Assembly: GCF_002259705.1 (NCBI RefSeq)
Contig: NZ_MWWT01000005.1
Span: 124,001 to 188,000, forward strand
Source of the DNA: Alloscardovia macacae
GTDB lineage: Bacteria; Actinomycetota; Actinomycetes; Actinomycetales; Bifidobacteriaceae
DNA: 64,000 nt
Direction of reading: 5' to 3'
Part shown: piece by piece, positions 1-7,934 of the stretch
Layout of the letters: each line of letters begins with the position of its first letter
Numbering within the stretch: the stretch's first letter is position 1
Position numbers and translations under genes: made by a program
Notes under the pieces: generated by a model
Database searches by the model: none
Seen by the model: the letters and a program-made list of their open reading frames with translations, nothing else
What the model was told of the DNA's origin: nothing

Positions 1-879
1 AGCTCCAGACTTCAGCTGTGCTTGAGAGATAATAAGAGTGGATGAGTATGCTGCTATAAGCCGATTCCTATCGTGGAAACGGTAGGAATCGGGGATAGTG
101 TCGGGCGTCATCTCGCTTATAATAGCTCCGCCAGAATCGGTGATGCGCTGGAACAGTGTGTTATTCTGAGCAGGGCCTATGTGTTTGAGTCCTCCAGCCA
201 TAATGGATACAGTTTTCCCCGGTGTATCCGTGATGTCGAGAGCAGCAAGTGCGCCCCAGTGAGCTGCAGCGTCTCCACCGAGTGCTCCTCCGGAGATGAC
301 GAGGTGTCCATGAAGTGCCGCATCTTTCGCACATTCGAAAGCTACTTGGCGGCCATAAGAATTTACAGAGCGGGAGCCTATAATCCCATAGGGTTCGTCG
401 CAGGATGTGAGAACTTGAGGGTCTCCTACTCCCCATAAACACAGAGGTGGGCAGGAGTCTTCTGTGTTCAGATACAGGTCTCGAAGCTGTGCAGGCCACA
501 GTGGACTCATTCGGTCTATAATCCAGTACGAATAGTTATTCGTGAGCATACTGGAGAGTGCTGTAAGGCTCATGTCCTCATATCGAGTGAGGTTACTGAC
601 CCAGTGATGGAGGGAATTGTTTAGGTGTTTGCGCACTGCGTGAGGGGAAGTGTCTTCAGAAATGTGCTGAAGGCGCTGAAGAAGGCAGTCATACAGGTCA
701 TTCCATCGAGGAAGAGTTCCCGTATGTGCATACTGTTTGCTCATAAAACGTAGACGCTCGAGTAAGCCGAGTGGGCCTTCTTCATAATCGAGAGATAGGT
801 AACTCAGAGCGACATCGCTGCTTCGTGCAGCAGCAGTGAGCATAGCGTGGGCGAGTGCAGTGGAAGTGAGAGGAATCAT
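1..879 (-). CDS. dprA: DprA/Smf DNA-processing protein, 3' end beyond window
   Basis: Rossmann-like protein that loads RecA onto incoming single-stranded DNA during natural transformation. The minus strand is open for 293 codons from an ATG at 879 to the window edge. The DprA core is visible: IIGSRSVNSYGRQ near residue 168, VISGGALGGDAAAH near 195 (the SGxAxGID element), and FHDRNRLIAA near 270 (the RNRxIA element). The N-terminal ~150 residues are the usual variable helical part. An AGGAG Shine-Dalgarno sits 6-8 nt before the ATG. It lies 51 nt after comM in the same direction, so it is probably the third gene of a yraN-comM-dprA operon. The missing part is the C-terminus only. Identification is secure; whether the cell is transformable is not shown here. 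Confidence 0.93.
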   Translation of the reverse strand, partial: MIPLTSTALAHAMLTAAARSSDVALSYLSLDYEEGPLGLLERLRFMSKQYAHTGTLPRWNDLYDCLLQRLQHISEDTSPHAVRKHLNNSLHHWVSNLTRYEDMSLTALSSMLTNNYSYWIIDRMSPLWPAQLRDLYLNTEDSCPPLCLWGVGDPQVLTSCDEPYGIIGSRSVNSYGRQVAFECAKDAALHGHLVISGGALGGDAAAHWGALAALDITDTPGKTVSIMAGGLKHIGPAQNNTLFQRITDSGGAIISEMTPDTIPDSYRFHDRNRLIAAYSSTLIISQAQLKSGA

Positions 880-930
880 GAGAATCTCCTGAGAATAATG
901 AGGACGAGTAACGTGATGGATAATAATGAA

Positions 931-2553
931 CTAGTTTCCAGGAAGGTAGAGTGCTTGAGCTGCAGAAAGATCATCAGCATCTGGATGTCCTTTACCGAGA
1001 AGGTCGGATATGCTCCACGCGATGCGAAGAATCTTATGTGCGCCACGTACAGTAATCTCTTCTCGTTTGAGAAGTGCATTTACGGCAGTAAGAAGAGACC
1101 GTGGAGTCTGGCGCATAAGCCATGACGCATCGGCGTGAGCATTCGTGGACCATGGTAGATTCTGGTAGCGGTATGCTGAGCGTTCTCTGGCGAGGCGTAC
1201 AGTCTCTCTCATATGTTCACTATCCCAGTGGGCATGTGTACCGAGAAGCGGGCTGTACGTGTCCGACGAAGCTGCAGGTGCAGCGAGAGAATGAACTGGA
1301 GGAACGTCGAGCTTAATATCGATGCGGTCTCGGATGGGACCGGAAATGCGCTGACGGTAGCGACGTAGCTCCTGCGCAGTACATGTGCATTCGCCATGCG
1401 TACTCCATAGATGTCCGCACGGGCAGGGATTCTGTGCGAGGATAAGCTGGAACTGCGCCGGATAGGAGACGGCTCCACGTAGACGCGTCACAGTGACAAA
1501 GCCAGTCTCAAGTGGTGTACGTAATGCCTGCATCACGTTTCGCTCGAATTCAGGAGCTTCATCGAGGAAGAGAATACCGTGGTGAGCGAGCGTCATAGCT
1601 CCAGGTTTGATGGTAGCTCCCTGGATTCCTCCGGTAAAGGACGCGAGAGTAACATTATGATGAACATTAAGAAAGGGAGCTGTCACATCGAGAGGAGATG
1701 TTACTGGCAGTCCTAGTGAGGAACGGATACATGCTGCTTCTATGGCTTCTTCGTGGGTGAGGTCTGGGAGTATGGAAGGAAGACGTGAAGCTAGCATGGT
1801 CTTTCCCACTCCTGGAGGTCCTTGCATTAGGACATGGTGACCGCCTGCTGCTGCTATCTCGAGTGCCCATTTTGCGTCCTCATGTCCTATAACATCGGTG
1901 AAATCCCGAGACGCCGTATCGAGGAACTGGTAAGAACCATCAGTGAGAGAAGAATACCGCTGTTCTGCCTCGTTCTGAGTCGGCTGAGTAGTGACACTAG
2001 GGGAGGATGAGACTGGAAGTCCTATAGTATTCGACGAAGCTCCCAGAATGCGTAAGAGATCCTGAATATGCTTCACGCCGAGGATGCTCAGCGAATCATC
2101 ACTCAGAATGCGCGCTTCGGGCACATTCGCTTCTGGAAGAATAATGCGCTGTATACCGGTGGCTAACGCGTGGGAGACGATGGGAAGCACAGAAGTAATC
2201 GGAAGAACGGAGCCATCGAGAGCGAGCTCGCCGAGGACTAAGGTATCATCCAGAGCGAAAGGATTTACACATCGCATAGCACTGCATAAACATGCAGCTA
2301 CGGCCAGATCATAGCTGGCTCCATACTTTGGAAGTGATGCTGGAGAAAGATTCACTGTAATGCGTGTCTTCGGCCAGCTCAGCCCTGTCGTTTTACATGC
2401 AGCGCGAACGCGCTCGCGTGCTTGGAGAAGCACAGTGTCCTTCGCGCCGACCATGGTGAAGGTAGGAAGTCCGGGTGTAATAAATGCCTGCACAGTGATG
2501 GTGTTAGCGGTGAGCCCGCTGACGGATGCAGTAAGAGCTTGGCCTATGTTCAT
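931..2553 (-). CDS. comM: ComM/YifB-family Mg-chelatase-like AAA+ ATPase
   Basis: Hexameric AAA+ helicase family linked to branch migration during integration of transforming DNA (ComM). The 540-residue protein has an N-terminal Lon-S16-like domain (about 20-140, with VNLSPASLPKYG). A Mg-chelatase AAA+ core follows, with Walker A GPPGVGKTMLA and Walker B ILFLDEAPEF. The Mg_chelatase_C region at the end contains ARERSAYRYQNLPW and LLKREEITVRGAHKILR. The start at 2553 (MNIGQALT) is chosen because AGGAGG lies just upstream and the family begins this way; the longer open frame to 2697 is yraN sequence read in another frame. The start codon overlaps the yraN stop by 4 nt (ATGA), which implies translational coupling. 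Confidence 0.94.
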   Translation of the reverse strand: MNIGQALTASVSGLTANTITVQAFITPGLPTFTMVGAKDTVLLQARERVRAACKTTGLSWPKTRITVNLSPASLPKYGASYDLAVAACLCSAMRCVNPFALDDTLVLGELALDGSVLPITSVLPIVSHALATGIQRIILPEANVPEARILSDDSLSILGVKHIQDLLRILGASSNTIGLPVSSSPSVTTQPTQNEAEQRYSSLTDGSYQFLDTASRDFTDVIGHEDAKWALEIAAAGGHHVLMQGPPGVGKTMLASRLPSILPDLTHEEAIEAACIRSSLGLPVTSPLDVTAPFLNVHHNVTLASFTGGIQGATIKPGAMTLAHHGILFLDEAPEFERNVMQALRTPLETGFVTVTRLRGAVSYPAQFQLILAQNPCPCGHLWSTHGECTCTAQELRRYRQRISGPIRDRIDIKLDVPPVHSLAAPAASSDTYSPLLGTHAHWDSEHMRETVRLARERSAYRYQNLPWSTNAHADASWLMRQTPRSLLTAVNALLKREEITVRGAHKILRIAWSISDLLGKGHPDADDLSAAQALYLPGN

Positions 2554-2999
2554 GATCCTATCCTCCTCACATGCGTGAGTTCGGTAACGGTACCTCGAGT
2601 AACGATGATTCCTATGGCATCGAAGCGTACGAGGCGAGGAGTTTGCGCATGATGCTGAGCCATCCATGACACTGCAGCTTTGCGCAGGTGGACACATTTT
2701 GTAGGAGTGATGGCGTCGAGCGGGTCACCGTAGGCGCGAGAGGTACGCGTCTTTACTTCGATAAAAACGAGGACGGGTACTTTCATCTCGCCCGTTTCAG
2801 GACAAAGAGCTACGATGTCTATCTCGCCGAACCTGCAGTACCAGTTTCTGTCGAGTACGCTCCAGCCGAGCGCAGTGAGATACTCGCAGGCATAGTTTTC
2901 GCCGAATCGACCGAGCGTACTCGATGGACGTAGTGGAGCGCGGCCACGAGTGGAGTCATCACCTGAATCAGGTGGAAGGAGTGTAGATGTAGTAGTCAT
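2550..2999 (-). CDS. yraN: YraN/UPF0102 family endonuclease-like protein
   Basis: Small restriction-endonuclease-fold protein of 149 residues; biochemical role unproven in the family. The conserved core is visible: LGRFGENYACEYL near residue 29, GEIDIVA near 58 and VFIEVKTR near 77. Together these form a PD-(D/E)xK-like signature. In many bacteria, and here, it sits directly upstream of comM and dprA, which suggests a DNA-processing role. No good Shine-Dalgarno precedes the ATG at 2999, and the first 28 residues are low-complexity, so the true start could lie slightly downstream. It is the first gene of the minus-strand operon. Confidence 0.9.
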   Translation of the reverse strand: MTTTSTLLPPDSGDDSTRGRAPLRPSSTLGRFGENYACEYLTALGWSVLDRNWYCRFGEIDIVALCPETGEMKVPVLVFIEVKTRTSRAYGDPLDAITPTKCVHLRKAAVSWMAQHHAQTPRLVRFDAIGIIVTRGTVTELTHVRRIGS

Positions 3000-3125
3000 A
3001 GGAATATTTCAGCACAGAATTCACGAAAAGTAGAGCTGAAACGACAGTTGTTATCAGATGTGAATATGCGTGTCGAAATGACGGGTTATCTACGGGAAAA
3101 TTGGCGGAAAACTCGGAATTATTCA

Positions 3126-3175
3126 CAAAAAAGGAGGGTGCACTCGCATGTAGAACATGCAGAACGCACCCTCCT
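3126..3175 (-). terminator. Rho-independent terminator of the pyridoxal kinase gene
   Basis: Perfect 10-bp inverted repeat AGGAGGGTGC (3132-3141) / GCACCCTCCT (3166-3175). On the minus strand it is followed by six T residues (A run at 3127-3132 on plus). It lies just after the stop of the kinase gene and before the yraN promoter region. Confidence 0.85.
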
Positions 3176-3184
3176 GAGGATAAC

Positions 3185-4057
3185 TTACTTCACGAGTCTG
3201 GTCAGCTCGCCGAGCACGAGCTCGAAGCTGACGCCACGCTCTTCGAAGTGAGGCTGATGACGAGTAGACTCCATAGCGCTACGCACGAACTCGCCAGCTA
3301 TATGTGCAGCCTCATCGAGAGGCTTACCAGCGAGCACAGCGCCAGACAGTGAGGAAGCGAACGTATCGCCAGTGCCATGAATCATGTACGGAAGCTTCTC
3401 GTGCACGAGTTCTATCTTCTCAGCTGAGTGTCCAGACTCTGTCGCGACATAGTTACGCAGAGTGCCGTCCTCGCGGTCTATGCCCTTAAGAACGACGTTA
3501 TGTGCACCGAGATCGAGTAGTGCGTCGAGAATAGAGTCCACCTGAGAATCAGAAATATTCTGACCAGGATACGCTGTGTCCGTCAGTATAGATGCTTCGG
3601 TAAGGTTCGGCATGAGGATATCCGCACCGACTGCCAGGCGCTTCGTCGCGTCACAGAGCTCCTGAGTATACGTCGGATACATCTTACCGGCGTCACCCAT
3701 CACAGGGTCGACCAGATGAAGTGCATGAGGGTACTCGCTGTAGAGTCGCTGAACGAGATCCACCTGAGCAGGCGAGCCGAGGAAGCCGGAGTACACGGCA
3801 TCAAGGTCGACGTTCTCCTCCTTCCATGCGTCGAGGTATGCAGACAGGATGTCTGTCGTGTCATGGAAGGTATACGTCTTATAGAGAGTATGTGCAGAAA
3901 AGAGCGCCGTCGGTACAGGGCAAACGTCGCAGCCGGCTGCAGACAGTATAGGAATGGCGGCGGTCAGCGAGCATTTTCCGTATCCGCACATATCGTGAAC
4001 TGCTGCGACGCGTGGAACGTAGAGGGGGTTGCGCTGGTACAGCGTGGCATGGGTCAT
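3185..4057 (-). CDS. pdxY: Pyridoxal/pyridoxamine kinase (PfkB superfamily)
   Basis: Phosphorylates the 4-hydroxymethyl group of vitamin B6 vitamers using ATP in PLP salvage; cytosolic. The 290-residue length is typical. Visible motifs are the substrate loop HDMCGYGKCSLTAAIPIL (residues 21-38), VDPVMGDAGKMYPTY around 117, and the anion-hole/catalytic-Asp element HGTGDTFASSLSGAVLAG around 225. AGGAG lies 8 nt before the ATG. It is monocistronic, with its own terminator, and divergent from metY. MetY is itself a PLP enzyme, so the pairing may be functional, but the shared 268-bp promoter region could equally be chance. PdxK and PdxY subtypes cannot be separated by eye. Confidence 0.88.
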   Translation of the reverse strand: MTHATLYQRNPLYVPRVAAVHDMCGYGKCSLTAAIPILSAAGCDVCPVPTALFSAHTLYKTYTFHDTTDILSAYLDAWKEENVDLDAVYSGFLGSPAQVDLVQRLYSEYPHALHLVDPVMGDAGKMYPTYTQELCDATKRLAVGADILMPNLTEASILTDTAYPGQNISDSQVDSILDALLDLGAHNVVLKGIDREDGTLRNYVATESGHSAEKIELVHEKLPYMIHGTGDTFASSLSGAVLAGKPLDEAAHIAGEFVRSAMESTRHQPHFEERGVSFELVLGELTRLVK

Positions 4058-4325
4058 ACTATCTCTCCTTGAGTAGGGGTTCGCGCATTTCGCGGAAACC
4101 CTCTGTTTATGTCTCTCCTGTAAGCGTAGCTGAGTGAGATCAATTTTTCCACTACGCGTATTAGTCCGTGAAATGGCAGAAAAGCTCTCACTGATAAGAG
4201 GTTATAAGCAAACGTGATAAGAACCTGCGTGTGTTCAGCACACTAAGCCCGTACAGTGGGCATCACACGACTTACTCAGGGGCTTGAAAGCCCTTACCTT
4301 TATGGACTATGGAAAGGACGCCACT
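4058..4325. promoter_or_regulatory. Divergent promoter/leader between pyridoxal kinase and metY
   Basis: A 268-bp gene-free stretch. It holds a short stem-loop AGGGGCT-TGAA-AGCCCTT at 4278-4295, about 30 nt before the metY start, an imperfect palindrome around 4229-4243 (GTGTGTTCAGCACAC), and two copies of GATAAGA. These could be operator or leader elements controlling metY. I do not recognise a known SAM riboswitch in it. Confidence 0.4.
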
Positions 4326-5648
4326 ATGACGAACGCCCAGAATAATCCTCAGAACTATCGCTTCGAAACTCTTCAGCTTCATGTGGGTCAGGAGCAGGCA
4401 GATCCTGCCAGTGATGCTCGAGCAGTTCCTATCTACCAGACCACATCTTACGTTTTTCACGATTTCGACCACGCAGAAGCACGTTTTAACCTCTCGGATG
4501 CGGGGAATATCTACGGACGCCTGACGAATTCCACTCAGGATGTCTTCGAAAAGCGTATCGCTGCGCTTGAAGGTGGTACTGCTGCTCTCGCAGTAGCGTC
4601 GGGAGCATCTGCAGTGTTCTACGCGCTGTCGAACATTACGGAACAGGGAGACCACATCGTCGCAGCGAATAACATATACGGAGGCACATATAACCTTCTC
4701 GCACACACGCTACCGCGAAACGGGGTGACGACTACTTTCGTCGATCCTTCTGACCCGCAGAACTTCGAGGAAGCTATTCAGGAGAATACGAAGCTCGTTT
4801 TCTTTGAGACGTTCGGTAATCCTAAAGCGGACCTCGTAGACTTCGAGGTTATCTCCCAGATAGCACACCGCCATCATGTGCCCGTTATCGTGGATAACAC
4901 ATTCGCTACACCATATCTCTTCCGTCCGCTCGAACATGGGGCTGACATCGTGGTTCATTCGGCGACGAAGTTCATAGGCGGGCATGGGACTACTCTCGGC
5001 GGTGTCATCGTGGAAGGAGGAAAGTTTAACTGGGCTGAAGTACCAGGAAAGTTCCCTACTCTCACGACGCCAGACAGTAGCTATCATGGGCTGAACTTCT
5101 ATGAAGCTCTCGGAGGAACTGCATTTGTCACACGCATTCGTGCTATTATCCTGCGCGACACGGGAGCGGCCATCTCGCCGTTTAATGCGTGGATCCTACT
5201 TCAGGGACTTGAGACTCTCTCGCTACGTGTAGAGAGACATGTGGAAAATGCTCTGAAAGTGGTGAAGTACCTTCAGAGCGTTCCAGAAGTAGAGTCCGTA
5301 AGCCATCCGAGCATAGAGAACCGACCAGACCATGCACTGTATGAACGGTACTTCCCACAGGGAGCAGGTTCCATCTTCACCTTCGATATTAAAGGCGGAA
5401 AGGATGCTGCTCGCGTATTCATCGATAACTTACAGCTGTTCAGTCTCCTCGCGAATGTAGCTGATGTGAAAAGCCTCGTGGTTCATCCTGCATCCACCAC
5501 GCACTCGCAGGAAACGGAAGAAGAGCTCGCATCGCAGGGAATCTCGCAGGCCACCATCCGCCTTTCTGTAGGCACGGAGCACATAGACGATATCCTCGCG
5601 GACCTTCAGAGGGGATTCGATGCAGTTCGCGAAGCTGGGCTAGAGTAG
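4326..5648 (+). CDS. metY: O-acetylhomoserine sulfhydrylase (MetY), PLP-dependent
   Basis: Makes homocysteine from O-acetylhomoserine and sulfide; related enzymes also accept O-acetylserine. It is a cytosolic Cys/Met-metabolism PLP enzyme, fold type I, 440 residues as expected. Visible elements are the substrate/PLP region [22 protein letters not shown] (about 59-80), VDNTFATPY (about 187) and the Schiff-base lysine K215 in [14 protein letters not shown]-terminal [10 protein letters not shown] and [11 protein letters not shown] are typical. The start at 4326 (MTNAQNN) is preferred over an in-frame ATG at 4284 because GAAAGGA sits at proper distance and family N-termini begin with [10 protein letters not shown] soon after. 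A strong inverted repeat follows the stop at 5779-5822. Confidence 0.93.
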   Translation: MTNAQNNPQNYRFETLQLHVGQEQADPASDARAVPIYQTTSYVFHDFDHAEARFNLSDAGNIYGRLTNSTQDVFEKRIAALEGGTAALAVASGASAVFYALSNITEQGDHIVAANNIYGGTYNLLAHTLPRNGVTTTFVDPSDPQNFEEAIQENTKLVFFETFGNPKADLVDFEVISQIAHRHHVPVIVDNTFATPYLFRPLEHGADIVVHSATKFIGGHGTTLGGVIVEGGKFNWAEVPGKFPTLTTPDSSYHGLNFYEALGGTAFVTRIRAIILRDTGAAISPFNAWILLQGLETLSLRVERHVENALKVVKYLQSVPEVESVSHPSIENRPDHALYERYFPQGAGSIFTFDIKGGKDAARVFIDNLQLFSLLANVADVKSLVVHPASTTHSQETEEELASQGISQATIRLSVGTEHIDDILADLQRGFDAVREAGLE

Positions 5649-5699
5649 CTTTTCGCAGATGAGATAGTTAGCGTAGCGTGCATAGAGGGCGGTTTTTCC

Positions 5700-5763
5700 T
5701 AGGCGTCCTAAGCGTCGTAGGCGTCCTAGGTGTCCTGGGAGTCCTAAGTGGTCCTGGGAGTAG
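5700..5763. repeat. Degenerate 9-bp tandem repeat (TAGGCGTCC)
   Basis: About seven head-to-tail variants of a 9-bp unit: TAGGCGTCC, TAAGCGTCG, TAGGCGTCC, TAGGTGTCC, TGGGAGTCC, TAAGTGGTCC, TGGGAGTAG. It lies between metY and its terminator-like inverted repeat and codes for no evident protein. Confidence 0.85.
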
Positions 5764-5778
5764 ACAAACCTCGTGCCG

Positions 5779-5836
5779 GTGAGCAGATTCTCGGTAGACT
5801 TCTGCACTGAGAATCTGCTCACTATTCGCTCTTTTT
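5779..5836 (+). terminator. Strong stem-loop terminator downstream of metY
   Basis: Perfect 14-bp inverted repeat GTGAGCAGATTCTC (5779-5792) / GAGAATCTGCTCAC (5809-5822) with a 16-nt loop, followed by a T-rich tail (T5 at 5832-5836). The gap between stem and T5 is about 9 nt, so termination efficiency is uncertain. It may also protect the convergent small gene's 3' end. Confidence 0.65.
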
Positions 5837-5843
5837 CGTACTC

Positions 5844-6050
5844 CTAGCCTTCCATAGGGCCAGTGGAGTTTTCCGCTTCGCACTCGGATGCTCTGTTTTT
5901 CTGTCCTGCTATGCGCGCAGCAAAGAGGAGCGCTCCGAAGCTGAGTACAGCGAAGAGGCCTGCCATGCTGAACGTGATAAGCAGGCAGCTAGATTCGGTT
6001 AAAGTATCTGTAAGGGTAGTGTTTGCAGCGAGCAGGAACATCGTCGTCAT
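5844..6050 (-). CDS. Small single-pass membrane protein, unknown function
   Basis: A 68-residue protein with one clear transmembrane helix (SCLLITFSMAGLFAVLSFGA, roughly residues 22-46), a short outside N-terminus and a basic/acidic polar tail. The start at 6050 (MTTMFLLAAN) is chosen because AGGAG lies 5 nt upstream; an in-frame ATG at 6083 has no ribosome site. The layout (N-terminal helix, charged tail) recalls OadG-like small subunits, but no diagnostic residues are seen and no decarboxylase partner is nearby. It converges with metY. The existence of the gene rests on the Shine-Dalgarno and the helix; no function is assigned. Confidence 0.55.
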   Translation of the reverse strand: MTTMFLLAANTTLTDTLTESSCLLITFSMAGLFAVLSFGALLFAARIAGQKNRASECEAENSTGPMEG

Positions 6051-6133
6051 CGTAACTCCTTTATTCTCGTCTGATTTCTTCATCTCGTGTCTTCATCCGT
6101 GAAGTGACGTATCCGAAGATACCAGTAAATTAT

Positions 6134-7351
6134 CTACGAATGTAGCAGAGAGTCCAGATAATCCTGCGCGAGGACATAGGCTGCTCCCATGATGGCTTGA
6201 TCGGGAGCACAAGCACTTTTCAGAATAGTAAAATTACTCGGAGAGAACCCTAGAGAAGGCTCTAGGCTACGAACTCGGGAGCGAATGTCGCCGAGGTCAG
6301 AGCTATCGAAGTAGCGAGCTACTTCGCCTCCGAGGATGATGGGAACGGGAAGAACCATCCGAATGTTATGAATAAGCTGGGCGAGTGCGTCGAGGTAGGT
6401 GTTAAAAGCCTTCGTATGCGTGTAGCTTCCATCGCGCATGGCGTTAATAAAAGTGTAGACGTCTGTGCTGGATGTGCCCGATATTCTGAATGTGCCAGGA
6501 ATGGCGGTGGCGACAGAGTGTAGTAATGCCTGAGCGCTGCAGAACATCTGTGCGCACCCATACTGTCCACAGGAACAACGATGATTCGATGAAGTCGGAG
6601 CTTCTGGTCGAGGAGAAAAGGATATGTCGCGTATGTTTGCTTGGTGTTCCGAGCTGAGAGAATATCCTGCCGGATAGAGCGTCATGTGCTCGATGAACGT
6701 AGCAGAACGTACATAGTGTCCCGAGCGGATGAATGCACTACTCATCGTCGCATTAAGATATATGCATGCTGCGTCCGGTATATCGGGGTGAAAGAGCGTT
6801 TCTGCTGCAGCGAGTGCGAAGGGCTCTCGCATAATGCGGATAGGGTAGTGCAGGCGCGACTCGATGGCATGACGAAGTCGGTTCTCGCTCGCTTCGTCGA
6901 GAGCTGCTAGAGATGTTACCGTCACGCCTATGCCACGTAAATGGCGAGGATCTATGTGGCTCGATGATACGAAGGACTCTATGGCTAGGGCGAGATTATC
7001 GTAAAAATTCGCTGTACCGAAGTCGTCGAGATTCAGGGCGGAACGAGAAGAGACTTCTCCACGCAGATTCATAGCGAGCAGATGCGCTGTTCCTTTGCTG
7101 ACGAGCACCCCCACGCAGATGCAGCGCGAGTATGCGAAGGAATATGCGTCAGAGCGCCTTCCTCCTGTCGAGGCATGCGCGCCGGAAGACTGGACGACGT
7201 AACGATGCTCAGCTAGGGTCTTTAAAGCAGAGGCTATGGTGGGCATGCTTACGCCGACGAGTTCTGCTAGCTGACTGCGCGACACGCCGTCATGGCGTAG
7301 TATAGCGCGCAGAACTGCATGTTCTGTGGGGCTTAAGGAATGCACACTCAT
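6134..7351 (-). CDS. ROK-family transcriptional repressor
   Basis: Sugar-responsive regulator of the NagC/Mlc type: an N-terminal winged helix-turn-helix (about 5-60, EHAVLRAILRHDGVSRSQLAEL) fused to a ROK domain of about 330 residues. The ROK zinc-binding signature is intact (CSCGQYGCAQMFC). The family's ATP/sugar-binding residues are less clear, so it is more likely a regulator than a kinase. The start at 7351 (MSVHSLSP) is preferred to 7414 because TACAGT lies 7 nt before that ATG, matching the leaderless arrangement of other genes here. No sugar-utilisation gene is adjacent, so the target is unknown. The next gene upstream is more than 500 bp away. Confidence 0.85.
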   Translation of the reverse strand: MSVHSLSPTEHAVLRAILRHDGVSRSQLAELVGVSMPTIASALKTLAEHRYVVQSSGAHASTGGRRSDAYSFAYSRCICVGVLVSKGTAHLLAMNLRGEVSSRSALNLDDFGTANFYDNLALAIESFVSSSHIDPRHLRGIGVTVTSLAALDEASENRLRHAIESRLHYPIRIMREPFALAAAETLFHPDIPDAACIYLNATMSSAFIRSGHYVRSATFIEHMTLYPAGYSLSSEHQANIRDISFSPRPEAPTSSNHRCSCGQYGCAQMFCSAQALLHSVATAIPGTFRISGTSSTDVYTFINAMRDGSYTHTKAFNTYLDALAQLIHNIRMVLPVPIILGGEVARYFDSSDLGDIRSRVRSLEPSLGFSPSNFTILKSACAPDQAIMGAAYVLAQDYLDSLLHS

Positions 7352-7358
7352 ACTATGC

Positions 7359-7364
7359 ACTGTA
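7359..7364 (-). promoter_or_regulatory. -10-like hexamer TACAGT for leaderless ROK gene
   Basis: TACAGT on the minus strand ends 7 nt before the ATG at 7351, so transcription would start at or next to the start codon. A perfect 10-bp palindrome TACTATAGTA at 7414-7423 lies just upstream and could be an autoregulatory operator. Confidence 0.45.
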
Positions 7365-7563
7365 GCATAGCAGGGGATATGAGGAACTGCATGGTATCGT
7401 CTGCTTGAAGGCATACTATAGTACGCTTATCGTTTTGTTAGTTTTCGCAGCCTGGATTTTTTTAAAATGGGAACGCTATCATGAGTGGTTTTGACCATGT
7501 GCATCGAGCCGGTATTCCTCAAATCCTGGGTAATGACTCTCTAGAGTACTCAGACATAGTCGA

Positions 7564-7593
7564 ATCCACTCAGATCCACTCAGATCCACTAAG
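7564..7593. repeat. Three tandem copies of ATCCACTCAG
   Basis: Head-to-tail 10-bp units at 7564-7573, 7574-7583 and 7584-7593, the last with one change. They lie in the gene-free stretch 7352-7934, which otherwise holds only the inverted repeat and the 15-bp repeats listed separately and no plausible gene. Confidence 0.85.
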
Positions 7594-7718
7594 AAACTAA
7601 GAAGTGGTTTTTCTCGATTTTCCATACTGTTCGTGATCCTTCACCCGAGTCAAGTCATTCGGCTAGATGCCGTCAAACCACCCCACGCAAACACCCGAAG
7701 AGCCAGACCTTAGAGGCT

Positions 7719-7769
7719 TTTCTGCTTGGTCAGGTACGCACGGACAGAACGTACCTGACCAGGCAGAAA
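7719..7769. repeat. Long inverted repeat (20-bp arms) in intergenic region
   Basis: Arms 7719-7738 (TTTCTGCTTGGTCAGGTACG) and 7750-7769 (CGTACCTGACCAGGCAGAAA) pair with one G-T wobble around an 11-nt loop. No T tract follows on either strand, so it is not a classic terminator. It could be an RNA stem-loop at the 3' end of the response-regulator transcript, or a protein-binding site. Confidence 0.75.
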
Positions 7770-7878
7770 GACCGCGTATTGCTCTCAGGAGCTTCCTCTC
7801 GAGAGCGGTCCCTGAGAGTGGTTCCTGAGAATGTGTCCCGAGGAAACGTCCTAGCGAATATTTAGTTTCTCGAGCGGC

Positions 7879-7916
7879 ACTTCTTCGGTCAGTACTTCTT
7901 CGGTCAGTACTTCTTT
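7879..7916. repeat. 15-bp tandem repeat ACTTCTTCGGTCAGT
   Basis: Two exact copies (7879-7893, 7894-7908) and half of a third (7909-7916), ending just after the response-regulator stop. Looser repeats of a CCTGAGAG-like word precede it at about 7800-7850. Confidence 0.85.
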
Positions 7917-7934
7917 GAATGGTGCTTCCTTGTG

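Noticed and set aside
2554..2697. Longer N-terminus for ComM starting at 2697
   Set aside because: The extra residues are yraN read in another frame; a strong AGGAGG and the family's MNIG start support 2553.
5700..5763. CRISPR array
   Set aside because: Units of 9 bp without spacers; no cas genes or 23-40 bp repeats are seen anywhere in the window.
5844..6050. OadG/MmdD decarboxylase subunit assignment
   Set aside because: Only general shape (one helix, polar tail) agrees; no partner subunits and no diagnostic residues.
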